A stretch of DNA of 64,000 nt. It comes from G963674505 sp964575975 (lineage in GTDB: Bacteria > Desulfobacterota > Desulfobacteria > Desulfobacterales > SKZT01). Below, piece by piece: positions 16,913 through 25,384 of the stretch. The stretch's first letter is position 1; each line of letters opens with the position of its first letter. The DNA lies in NCBI GenBank assembly GCA_964575975.1, contig CAZNTU010000002.1:46581-110580 (forward strand), given 5' to 3'. The notes beneath the pieces were generated by a model, which was not told where the DNA came from, searched no databases, and saw nothing but the letters and a program-made list of their open reading frames with translations. A program made the position numbers and the translations under genes.

Positions 16913-17458
16913 TCAGAAGTCTCGGAAACGGTCGTGATCTTCTCTCATGGCAAGGGGAGGGGCGAGGATTTCGGACCAGGCGACGGCCTTCCGAAGTTCG
17001 TCCGCTGAGGTTTCGAAGATCGGGGGCGAAACGGTTGTGGCGTTTTCCGGCGCTGGGGGAGTCGCAGGTTCTTGGGGCTGTGACTCGGGGGTACGGGCCC
17101 GTATTTTTTTCTTTCGCGTTTCTGCGGCGGGAAGCGGGGGCGGAGAAGGGAGGGGAGCGTTCTTGTCCCAAACGAGCTTGCTTTGACGGGTATTTCCTTT
17201 GCCCGCCGTGGCTTTTTTGTCGCGCGCAAGTTGTTCCTGCTGCTCTTTGGCCGCCTTGATTTCCTTTTGGATTTGGGCGACGACATCGCCGAAGAGGTCT
17301 TTCCATCCCGTCTTTTTGCCGGTTTGGAGCTTATGCTGGGATCTTGCGGGCTTTTTGGTTTTTTCCGCGATTTTTTTAAGGCTCCTGACGATGGAAACGA
17401 AAAAAAACAGAAAAAATATCAAAGTAAAAAGAACGGGCAGAAAGGCTGTTAAATCCAT
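16913..17458 (-). CDS. Membrane-anchored proline-rich protein, unknown
   Basis: A 181-residue protein with one N-terminal membrane segment (about residues 4-24, very Phe/Leu-rich), then a basic and Gln/Lys-rich helical region (about 28-85) and a Pro/Ala-rich linker. It ends in a short conserved-looking patch (LRKAVAWSEILAPPLAMR), a terminal motif I associate with uncharacterised deltaproteobacterial proteins. The ATG at 17458 has GGAG nine bases upstream. The topology suggests most of it is cytoplasmic. Function unknown. Confidence 0.6.
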   Translation of the reverse strand: MDLTAFLPVLFTLIFFLFFFVSIVRSLKKIAEKTKKPARSQHKLQTGKKTGWKDLFGDVVAQIQKEIKAAKEQQEQLARDKKATAGKGNTRQSKLVWDKNAPLPSPPPLPAAETRKKKIRARTPESQPQEPATPPAPENATTVSPPIFETSADELRKAVAWSEILAPPLAMREDHDRFRDF

Positions 17459-17764
17459 GGCGAATTTCTCCGTCGTTTCGATAATGATCATTCGAGGCGC
17501 ATAGGCGGCCGGGACGTCGATGAAAGAATCGGCCCAACCCGCCTTGCATTGAAGCGTCTTTTCGCGGAATATATCTTGTTTTTATCCGCATCTCAAGGAT
17601 GTTTTGGCGGAGGGAATGCGGCGGGCTTCGCTTGGACGACGCTGCGGAGAAAAGACCAGTGGCTCTTGCGCGCGTTGTTCGCATCTGCTATCAATGAAGA
17701 TGGTCGTCGGTTTATCGGGAATTCCGCAGTATGTCCCCCAAACGTGTCGCCGAGGAAAACATTT

Positions 17765-18688
17765 ATGGAAATTCGAATGAAAAAGATTCTGTGCGCTATG
17801 GATTTTTCCGCTTTCACCCCTCAGATGCTGCACTACGGAGTCGGGCTTTCGAAGAGTTTGGGAGCGACGCTTTTGGTGTTTCATTCGGTGCATGTTCCGG
17901 AGGACGAATTGTACGCCACCCATTTGCCGCAGCGGAGCGGGGAGTTGAAGGAAAAGGCGGCCAAGGCCTTGGAGAAAATCGAGGAGATCATGGCGCCGTA
18001 CAGGGTGGACTGGTTGCCCGTGGCCGCCGAGGGAGACCCCGTGGAAACGGTGTCGGAGGCGGCCGAGCGGGAGGACGTCGATTTGGTTGTCGCGGTCAGC
18101 CACGGGATTTCGGGGCTTAAGCGTTTAATGATCGGAACGGTGGTCGAGCGGATGGCCCGAGGGCTGAAAAAACGGCCGTTTTTAGTGATTCGTCCGTCGA
18201 AAAAGGTCCCGGTTTTCGAAACCAACGCCGCCCTTTCTTTGGAGAAGGTCGTGGTCGGGTGCGACCTTTCCAGGGAAATCACGCCCGCTTTGGAATACGC
18301 GCGCTTTTTCGGCGACCGTTTCGACGCCGAAATCCATCTGCTCCATTCCGTGGAAAGCCCCATGCGCGAGTACGAGGAGAACGCGGGCGGGGGGAGATAC
18401 GGAGAAGTTCAGCAACGGCTGCTCGAAAGATTGCGGGAACGCCTGCTGGATACGTTTCCGGGGGGCGTGGAGGAAGGGCCGAGGATACTGGCGGCCGTCG
18501 ATACGGGCGTTCCGTCGGAGGCGCTCATGCGGCATGCGAAAAGACACGCGGCGGATTTGATGATAGTCGGGATAAGGAGGCATGGCACGATCGAGAAATT
18601 GCTGGCGGGTTCGACGACCGAGGCGGTAATCAGGCATTCGCCCTGTCCCGTTCTCGTCGTGTCTCCCGGGGTTGATCCCGATGAATAG
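17765..18688 (+). CDS. Tandem universal stress protein (two UspA domains)
   Basis: Two Usp domains in one 307-residue chain: the first starts MKKILCAMDFS and the second at about residue 158 (LEKVVVGCDLSRE). The second keeps the ATP-binding glycine pattern near its end (GIRRHG, then LAGSTTEAVIRHSPCPVLVV); the first has SHGISGLKRLMIGTVVERM in the same place. Usp proteins bind ATP and support survival in growth arrest. GAGG lies nine bases before the ATG at 17765; an ATG four codons later is possible. A deacetylase-family gene follows 33 bases downstream. Confidence 0.88.
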   Translation: MEIRMKKILCAMDFSAFTPQMLHYGVGLSKSLGATLLVFHSVHVPEDELYATHLPQRSGELKEKAAKALEKIEEIMAPYRVDWLPVAAEGDPVETVSEAAEREDVDLVVAVSHGISGLKRLMIGTVVERMARGLKKRPFLVIRPSKKVPVFETNAALSLEKVVVGCDLSREITPALEYARFFGDRFDAEIHLLHSVESPMREYEENAGGGRYGEVQQRLLERLRERLLDTFPGGVEEGPRILAAVDTGVPSEALMRHAKRHAADLMIVGIRRHGTIEKLLAGSTTEAVIRHSPCPVLVVSPGVDPDE

Positions 18689-18721
18689 CATAGCCCTTTT
18701 GAAAAGGTGGTTGGAGCCAAT

Positions 18722-19792
18722 TTGAAATTGAACGACGCGGGAATTGTCAAGGATTTGAAATACCTGGATCATATCACCGGGTTGGGGCATCCTGACAGTC
18801 GAAAGCGGCTGGAAACGCTGTACGAGATGATAGAGGAACCCGACATGGACGGGTGTTTGGAGTCGATTCGGCCCAGGCCGGCGGAGAAGGAGGAGATTCT
18901 CATGAACCATTCCGCCGAATACCTCGAGCAGGTTGCCGCCACCGACGGGATCGAGCAGTCGTCCCTTTCGGCGGACACGCATACGTCGGCGGGCTCTTAC
19001 CAAGCGGCGCTTCTCGCGGCCGGCGGCATGTTCAAGGCGGTCGAGGCCGTTGTATCGGGAAAGAAGAAACGGATCTTCTGTCTGCAAAGGCCGCCGGGCC
19101 ATCACGCGGAACGGGGCAGGGCCATGGGGTTTTGCATTTTCAACAACGCGGCCCTGGCCGCCCATTACGCTCGAAACGCGCTGGGATTGAAACGCGTGCT
19201 GATCGTGGATTGGGACGTGCATCACGGAAACGGCACGCAGCACTCTTTCGAGTGCGACCCCTCCGTTCTGTTCTTTTCGACCCACCAGTTTCCCCATTAT
19301 CCCGGAACCGGCCTCATAACGGAAACCGGATTGGGAAAGGGGGAGGGCTACACGATCAATGTCGCGCTGGGAAAAGGCTACGGGGACGCCGAATACGCCG
19401 CCATTTTCGAAAGGCTTCTGAAACCCGTCGCGATGGAGTTCGGACCGGAGATAGTCATTGTTTCCGCCGGTTTCGACATCCACAAGGCCGACCCTCTGGG
19501 CGGCATGAAAGTCGGCACCGACGGTTTCGCGGTCCTGACCCGCTCCGTCATGAACATCGCGGACCAATGCTGCTCGGGCAGAATCGTGTTTACCCTCGAG
19601 GGAGGATACAATCTGGGGGTGCTTCGCTCTTCCGTGAAAGCCGTCTTGAAGGAAATGACCGGACAAACCGCCAGCGACCCCGAACGTACCGCCGCCGGGG
19701 CAAAAAAGAAGAAAATGGATTATGTTTTAAAAAGATGTCTTCACGTACACCGGAATTTCTGGAAATGCCTGAAGCATGCAACCCCAACATGA
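18722..19792 (+). CDS. Histone-deacetylase-family amidohydrolase
   Basis: A 356-residue zinc amidohydrolase of the HDAC/AcuC/acetylpolyamine group. Active-site segments are complete: RPPGHHAE (His-His pair), GFCIFNN, VDWDVHHGNGTQ (zinc Asp and His), STHQFPHYPGTG, VSAGFDIHKADPLGG (second zinc Asp) and LEGGYN. It removes acetyl groups from lysine or polyamines; the substrate in this organism is unknown. The TTG at 18722 with GGAG just upstream is preferred; a GTG at 18707 is the alternative. It may share a transcript with the Usp gene. Confidence 0.9.
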   Translation: MKLNDAGIVKDLKYLDHITGLGHPDSRKRLETLYEMIEEPDMDGCLESIRPRPAEKEEILMNHSAEYLEQVAATDGIEQSSLSADTHTSAGSYQAALLAAGGMFKAVEAVVSGKKKRIFCLQRPPGHHAERGRAMGFCIFNNAALAAHYARNALGLKRVLIVDWDVHHGNGTQHSFECDPSVLFFSTHQFPHYPGTGLITETGLGKGEGYTINVALGKGYGDAEYAAIFERLLKPVAMEFGPEIVIVSAGFDIHKADPLGGMKVGTDGFAVLTRSVMNIADQCCSGRIVFTLEGGYNLGVLRSSVKAVLKEMTGQTASDPERTAAGAKKKKMDYVLKRCLHVHRNFWKCLKHATPT

Positions 19793-19867
19793 ACGCAAGG
19801 GGCGCGACGCGAAAAGCGCATCGCGATTCGTCCCGCGCTTCCCAACCCGAAACGAGGAGGGGCCAAC

Positions 19868-20263
19868 ATGGACAAGATTTCAATCATGGAGGCGTCCGTC
19901 AGGAAATGGAACAGGATCATCGCCGGCGAGGGAGCCGACGGCGGCGTGTACGATTGTCCGCCGTGTCGCATCTTTTACGTGCTGGTATGCATCGGGTGTC
20001 CGATCGCCGAATACACGGGCAAGAAGTTTTGCAAGGGGTCGCCCTATCCCGCTTGGTATTGGCACCAACTGGAAAAGCACGACAAAATCAGAAGGAAAGT
20101 ATACTGTCCCGAATGCCTCAAGCTTGCGACCGACATGAGGGATTTCATGATCGAGATCGTGGAATACCTGAAGGAAAAAAAAGCGAAAAGGGAACGGGAA
20201 AAGCAAGTAAAAGAACATGGAGAAAAGAAACCGGAACGTGCATTGGAAGAAGAGAAGCGTTGA
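19868..20263 (+). CDS. Cys-rich small protein, unknown
   Basis: A 131-residue protein with CPPC, CIGC and CPEC pairs in the first 80 residues, compatible with one or two zinc or iron-sulfur sites, and a highly charged Lys/Glu helical tail. A very strong ribosome site (GAGGAGG) precedes the ATG at 19868. I do not recognise the family. It lies between the HDAC-family gene and a polytopic membrane protein, all in the same direction. Confidence 0.7.
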   Translation: MDKISIMEASVRKWNRIIAGEGADGGVYDCPPCRIFYVLVCIGCPIAEYTGKKFCKGSPYPAWYWHQLEKHDKIRRKVYCPECLKLATDMRDFMIEIVEYLKEKKAKREREKQVKEHGEKKPERALEEEKR

Positions 20264-20303
20264 AATGTCGACCGCCTAAACCCGCGAACGGTTATCGCCA
20301 TAC

Positions 20304-21842
20304 ATGAACTTGTTTTTGACCATTGCCGCATACGGGGAGATCGCTCTTTTGATTACGGCTTTCTTTCTGTTTTTTTTCCGCGGAGGAAACAGTTTTTCCG
20401 AAGCCGCCTCCTACGCCATCATGTGTACGCTGATGACCTTTTCTTTTCTTTTTCAAACTGCCTTTCTGATAGGACGGCCGCAGGCGTCGCTTTTTGGAGA
20501 AATCGTTGTCTGCGGGGCGGCGGCTTGGGCGATCGCCAAGTCGCGATCCCATTTTGGTCGGATTTTCGAGGTCGTCAAGTTCGTTTTTAAAAGACATCCC
20601 GTAGCGATCGTCGCGATATCGGTCGCGTTCGGCTATCTCGGTTTTCTGGTTTTCGGGGAGACTCCCGCTCCGTGCGACCAGTGTCACCTGGAAGCGATAG
20701 TGCGTCTCGGAGGCAACGAAGTTTCTCTCCTGTCCCCCGAGTCGAACGGCGGAGAGCCTTTGTTTCCGTTGAACGCCGCGATACTGCCGCATCTGTTCCT
20801 TAGGACCAGTACCAGCGCGGGGACCGGCCTGATAGGTTTTCTGGCGTACCTTTCCATAGGTTTTTCCACCTACGCTCTGTCCAGGCGATACGCTTGGCCC
20901 CCGACCGCTTTCACGGTCACCTTGATCACGTTGTCATTCCCTCGATTTGTATTTCTCTCCACGACGCCCGGAATGGAAATCGTCCCGGCCGCCGCGTCGC
21001 TCTTGTGCATTCTCTCCGTCTACAGGTCCCTGGAGCTTCCGGAATTCGGGGATTTCATCCTGTTGATATTGGGCGTTCTGTTCTCCATTTCGGGAAAAAA
21101 CATGTGTCTGACGTTTCCCGCGATCTTGGTCATGTTGTCGTGCGTGCTTTTCATAAGGCGCCATGGAACAACCACTTGGTCGGCGCTTTTAAAAAACAAC
21201 TGGAAAACGGCGGTCGCGGCATTGGTCCCTGCGGTTGTGTTTTCGCAGGCGTGGTTGTTCGTTTTCAACATCGGCCGGTTCGGGGGATGGCTCGGCGGGG
21301 GCGAGGCGACGGGAGCAATGGCGGAAGGCAACGTCCTTGTAGGCGCGGTCGCGAACCTCCTGCGATATTTCCTGCAAAGCGCCCATTTCACGGTACCTCT
21401 GGAATTCCTGGTCGATTTCGTCCTCGGGTTTTCTCTGACGGGGATGCTCATGAAAATCCACGACTTGTTTTTGGCGCCCGTATTCGGAATGAACGGAGCC
21501 GCCGAGCCCTTTTCGATCATATGGGCACCCAACGGCCAATATTCCTGGTTCGGACCCTTCGGGATATTGTTCGTTGTTCCATCCATAATTTTGGCGATAG
21601 TTCGGGGACACCGAAGATTGAAGGCCATATCCTTGGCTTTGACAAGCTACGTATACGTGACGGCGCTCGCGGTCCCTTGGGCGCCGGGGAACGCCGAATA
21701 TTTCACCGTGGTTTTCGCCTGCGGCGGTTTTTGCGTATCGTTCCTGCTTCCGCCTTGGCGATTTTCCGAATCCGGAAAAAAAGCGCTTCAGGTGATCAGC
21801 ATCCTTCTATTGTTCTACGCCTGCCTTTTCAATACCAACTAA
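20304..21842 (+). CDS. Polytopic membrane protein, GT-C-like, unknown
   Basis: 512 residues with about eleven to twelve hydrophobic segments. A periplasmic loop near residues 117-160 contains CDQCH and an acidic stretch, and late in the chain the pattern GPFGILF, then RRLKAISLAL and WAPGNAEYF resembles uncharacterised GT-C-fold or dolichyl-phosphate-type glycosyltransferase-like proteins. No definite catalytic Asp motif can be assigned. The next gene starts 100 bases downstream, so it could feed into the lipid-enzyme cassette at 21943-26422, but could equally be independent. Confidence 0.6.
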   Translation: MNLFLTIAAYGEIALLITAFFLFFFRGGNSFSEAASYAIMCTLMTFSFLFQTAFLIGRPQASLFGEIVVCGAAAWAIAKSRSHFGRIFEVVKFVFKRHPVAIVAISVAFGYLGFLVFGETPAPCDQCHLEAIVRLGGNEVSLLSPESNGGEPLFPLNAAILPHLFLRTSTSAGTGLIGFLAYLSIGFSTYALSRRYAWPPTAFTVTLITLSFPRFVFLSTTPGMEIVPAAASLLCILSVYRSLELPEFGDFILLILGVLFSISGKNMCLTFPAILVMLSCVLFIRRHGTTTWSALLKNNWKTAVAALVPAVVFSQAWLFVFNIGRFGGWLGGGEATGAMAEGNVLVGAVANLLRYFLQSAHFTVPLEFLVDFVLGFSLTGMLMKIHDLFLAPVFGMNGAAEPFSIIWAPNGQYSWFGPFGILFVVPSIILAIVRGHRRLKAISLALTSYVYVTALAVPWAPGNAEYFTVVFACGGFCVSFLLPPWRFSESGKKALQVISILLLFYACLFNTN

Positions 21843-21942
21843 CTAATCGACATTTCACCCGCTTTTAATTCCCTGCAAACACGCGATTTGTAGATCGTAT
21901 TTGGTTTAGCTGTCCGAATTCGCGCAAAGCAAGGAGAATGAT

Positions 21943-24357
21943 GTGGGAAAAAACACGGCTGTGGAAATCGCGCATCCCGTACAATCATATTCGAGAGAAC
22001 CGAGTCGTTTTCACGACTTGAAAAAAATAAAACGGGCATTGGGAGTGTCCGAAGTTTCCAAGGATCGATTTTGCCTGTCGTTGCCTTTTTCTTTGAACGA
22101 CGCGGCGGCGGGAGTGGAAAACGAGCTTCAGACCGTGGTCGTGGGCGACAGGCGGGATGTCGATCTACCCATTATAATTAGAGAGTCGCGCTTCTATAAA
22201 AACATGCTGAAAAGAGCCGCCTCCGGGGATGCGCCCAAAAAGGCGCTGGTCGGCCTGGAGCAGTTCCTGGACGAAAATGCGGAGAAGGTCTGGGAAAACA
22301 GCTGGATCAGGTTTCCTCGAAGGATTTTGAACCGATATGCGGAAAATGTTTTCGAACGCGATCTTTTGGCCGACAAAAAGGATTGGACCGGACCCAAGAG
22401 AAAGGACGCCGACTCTTTTCTCGTAACGAAGGCGGGCGAGGAGCACGTGCGAGTCCCGGTCAGCTATCTTCTGAAACTGGCCTTGGCGGAAAGCCTTGGC
22501 GAATCCAGGACCCACCCGGCCGTTCGCGGGGCGGGAGAGAGTTTTCTGAGCCATTTTTCCAACGACAATACTTCTCCGGAAACCTATTCGTTCTATCCGC
22601 CGTTCTTGAAAAGAGAGACGGGAATGGGAACGGCGGCGGCCAAGGAAACGCTTCTGCGCTATCTTCTTTGCCGGTTCCTGACCGAGTACGCCAACGAAAA
22701 GTTCGAACTTGCCCGTCTGGGGCAGATAGCCTCCGTATATTTCGCCCCCCATCCTCCCGTACGCCAGAAACTGTTGAACGAGTTGACCTCGGATTCGTTC
22801 TACAGGCGCCTGTTCATGAGCCCGTGCCTTTCCGGGTGGGACAAGGGAGAAGAAAAGCACGAATACATGCGCCTGTGCCACCAAGTGCTGTCGAGAAGCC
22901 AGTTGAACGCCGCCGCGAAACTCAAGAAGGCCGGAATTATCCATACCAACCTGGTGGTGCTCCCGAACATGTCCAACATCTGCCTGGCCAACAACGGGAC
23001 GCACGTCAGCCTGAGCAGCCGGAAGCTGACCTCGGCCCTGCGCGAGGAAAACCCGGGGTTCGATTTCCGGGACGAAAAATATTTCGGCGACCTCGCCATT
23101 AAAATAGTGGAGCATTTTCTTCCGCTGTTCGTCGGAGCCTACAGCGCCGCGCCCTATCGTCTCGCGTTCACCGACTTTCACCCCGAACGAGCTTTGGGAT
23201 TTCTTCCGCACGAACTCGATTTCACCCATTTGCGAATGATCTGGAGACGCTGGAAAAAGAAGGCGCGCCTGAAATTCTGCGGCCTTCCGATCACTCCGTT
23301 CGGACCCGAGTGGATAGACAGGACCGTCAGCCGGGTTTTGGGACTTGCGGGAGACTTTGTCACGGATTTTCGAATCGTCGATTACCTCGCGTCTCTCCTG
23401 AGCACCGACGAAAGTCCGGGCCTGGACGGCACCGTGGGGAACGACCTGAGACTGAAGGAAGACTTGGCGGCAATGGGGGTGTTTCACGCGGCCATGCCGG
23501 TTTATTTCCTGTACCGGATCAGAAAATATTGCGACATGGGTTTTTCGGGCTTCGAGGGACGCCATTACAGTCTTTTCGCGGACATCCTCTCCGACATGGG
23601 TCGGGCGGTGGACCTTCAAAACCTCGTAACCGCGCTTGCCTACAAGTACATACTGAAAGGCAAGTTGGGCCACGGGCACATTCCGGACGCTCCGTCGGTG
23701 GAGAGTGAAAGACGGCAGGTGTTTTTCGGCGCGGCCATCGGCATTCCGACGTTTTTCGTGAAAAAGAACACCGGCAATATTTTCATGGCCGGAATTCTCA
23801 AAAGAACCAAACGCACGAGATTCAGCCGGAGGTACCCGGGATATCTCAGGGTTTACAATATAGAATACCGCAGGGCGTTGTTGGAAATATTGAAGGAAGA
23901 CGCCGCCGATTTGATCGAAATGATGGGATTGTCGGAAACCGTGAAGGACCTTTCCGCGAGGATCGAAGACCCGTCGGTAAACTCCGCCGGAGGAAAGCTG
24001 ACCAGGGGCATACTTGAGCAGACTAACGCGAAGGACCCCATGAAAATACCGGCGCGGGAATTTAATTGCATGGCTGAAAAATTCTATCGGGACCGGCTGA
24101 AGGAGCGGCACACGCGGGAGGCGCTGGATTTGATGGAACAGGTTGTCGCGTCGGAATTTTCCGCAAATGGAACTCTTCGTGACGCGATTGCGGACGCGGC
24201 CTCTGCCGCTGCAGGGAACGTTTCTCCGTCCGAGTTTTTCAAGAAAGCCCGGCGGGAATTCGCAAGAGGCGAGGCGGACCGGGATACCTTGAGGAAACTC
24301 GTCCATTTGACGGTTTTGACGATCCATTCCATGAAAGAAAAAAACGAAAAGGAATAG
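21943..24357 (+). CDS. Large uncharacterised protein, first gene of lipid-enzyme cassette
   Basis: An 804-residue soluble protein with no signal peptide or membrane segment. I do not recognise any domain. It is rich in Arg, Phe and Leu and has distinctive patches: LPNMSNICLANNGTHVSLSS near 350, GAYSAAPYRLAFTDFHPE near 410, GKLGHGHIPDAP near 585 and RYPGYLRVYNIEYRRALL near 635. The central patch with conserved-looking His and Asp (AFTDFHPERALGF) could be an active site, which is only a guess. An equally long reverse-strand frame exists but the forward one is chosen because it is followed 3 bases later by a PSD-like gene with an AAGGA site inside its own end. The three genes to 26422 look like one operon. 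Confidence 0.75.
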   Translation: MGKNTAVEIAHPVQSYSREPSRFHDLKKIKRALGVSEVSKDRFCLSLPFSLNDAAAGVENELQTVVVGDRRDVDLPIIIRESRFYKNMLKRAASGDAPKKALVGLEQFLDENAEKVWENSWIRFPRRILNRYAENVFERDLLADKKDWTGPKRKDADSFLVTKAGEEHVRVPVSYLLKLALAESLGESRTHPAVRGAGESFLSHFSNDNTSPETYSFYPPFLKRETGMGTAAAKETLLRYLLCRFLTEYANEKFELARLGQIASVYFAPHPPVRQKLLNELTSDSFYRRLFMSPCLSGWDKGEEKHEYMRLCHQVLSRSQLNAAAKLKKAGIIHTNLVVLPNMSNICLANNGTHVSLSSRKLTSALREENPGFDFRDEKYFGDLAIKIVEHFLPLFVGAYSAAPYRLAFTDFHPERALGFLPHELDFTHLRMIWRRWKKKARLKFCGLPITPFGPEWIDRTVSRVLGLAGDFVTDFRIVDYLASLLSTDESPGLDGTVGNDLRLKEDLAAMGVFHAAMPVYFLYRIRKYCDMGFSGFEGRHYSLFADILSDMGRAVDLQNLVTALAYKYILKGKLGHGHIPDAPSVESERRQVFFGAAIGIPTFFVKKNTGNIFMAGILKRTKRTRFSRRYPGYLRVYNIEYRRALLEILKEDAADLIEMMGLSETVKDLSARIEDPSVNSAGGKLTRGILEQTNAKDPMKIPAREFNCMAEKFYRDRLKERHTREALDLMEQVVASEFSANGTLRDAIADAASAAAGNVSPSEFFKKARREFARGEADRDTLRKLVHLTVLTIHSMKEKNEKE

Positions 24358-24360
24358 AAA

Positions 24361-25380
24361 ATGACCTGTGTGTCCATGGTTCATCAATACGTGGAGCGGG
24401 ACGGCCAGTCGGTGAAAACCGAAAAGCTTTTCGGTGACAGGCTCGTCAACATGATCTACTGCGACGCTCGGGAAAAGGCGCCGGCGCTTTTCAAGGCTCT
24501 GACGTCGGCCCGCATGTCCTCGATCATAGGATTTTTCAACTACGATCTTTTTTTGAAGGAACGTCTTCTCGACAGGGCGAAAATCGTAAAGGCATTGAAT
24601 ATCGACCTTACCGAATGTCTGGACCCGGAAAGCCTGAACAATCCAAGAAGGATTTTCGAAAGAAAAATCCGGTACTGGAAAGCTCGTCCCATGCCGGAAA
24701 ATTCGTCCTCGGTCGTGTCTCCTTCGGACGCGAAAATGCTGGCGGGTTCTTTGGCGACAAACTCCATGCTTTTCTTAAAGGAAAAGTTTTTCGGGCTGGA
24801 GGAGCTTCTGGGCGAGGAAAAAGAAAGATGGATCGAATCGTTTCGGAACGGCGCCTACTCTATTTTCAGACTGACGCCCGAAAAATACCACTACAACCAC
24901 ACGCCGGTGTCGGGAAAGGTTTTGGACGTTTACGAATTGGACGGCGCGTATCATTCGTGCAATCCTGGGGCGGCGACGGCTATCGACTCGCCTTTTTCGA
25001 AAAACAAGCGGGTGGTGACGATCGTCGATACCGACGTGGAAGGAGGGACCAGCGCGGGGCTGGTCGCCATAGTCGAGGTGGCGGCGCTGATGATCGGGGG
25101 CATTCTCCAGTGCTATAGCGAAATCGGCTATGAAAATCCCAGGGACGTTTCCCCCGGCATGTTCCTAAAAAAAGGATGTCCCAAAAGCTTGTTCAAACCG
25201 GGAAGTTCGACGGTTGTCCTGTTGTTTCAAAAAGGAAAAGTCGCGTTTTCCCCCGACATTGTCGTTAACCTGGGAAGGCGGGATGTACAAAGCCGGTTTT
25301 CGGCCGGACTGGGAAGGCCTCTGGTGGAGACGGAGGTCGCGGCGCGCTCGGAAATCGCGACCCGGATATTCGCAAGGTGA
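24361..25380 (+). CDS. psd: Phosphatidylserine-decarboxylase-family proenzyme (second copy)
   Basis: A 339-residue PSD-type pyruvoyl enzyme. Hallmarks are SPSDAKMLAGS (about 120-130), FRLTPEKYHYNHTPVSG (about 169-185; His residues of the substrate site) and the self-processing site KPGSSTVVLLF, with the pyruvoyl-forming Ser at 282. It lacks membrane segments and differs from the short enzyme at 6434-7120. PSD relatives also decarboxylate free amino acids, so phosphatidylserine is not certain as substrate. It starts 3 bases after the 804-residue gene and ends 4 bases before the Lgt-like gene. Confidence 0.85.
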   Translation: MTCVSMVHQYVERDGQSVKTEKLFGDRLVNMIYCDAREKAPALFKALTSARMSSIIGFFNYDLFLKERLLDRAKIVKALNIDLTECLDPESLNNPRRIFERKIRYWKARPMPENSSSVVSPSDAKMLAGSLATNSMLFLKEKFFGLEELLGEEKERWIESFRNGAYSIFRLTPEKYHYNHTPVSGKVLDVYELDGAYHSCNPGAATAIDSPFSKNKRVVTIVDTDVEGGTSAGLVAIVEVAALMIGGILQCYSEIGYENPRDVSPGMFLKKGCPKSLFKPGSSTVVLLFQKGKVAFSPDIVVNLGRRDVQSRFSAGLGRPLVETEVAARSEIATRIFAR

Positions 25381-25384
25381 AATA

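Noticed and set aside
22165..24387. A 740-codon reverse-strand frame opposite the 804-residue protein
   Set aside because: The forward frame has the same length, fits the direction and tight spacing of the next two genes, and has less skewed composition; the reverse frame has none of these.
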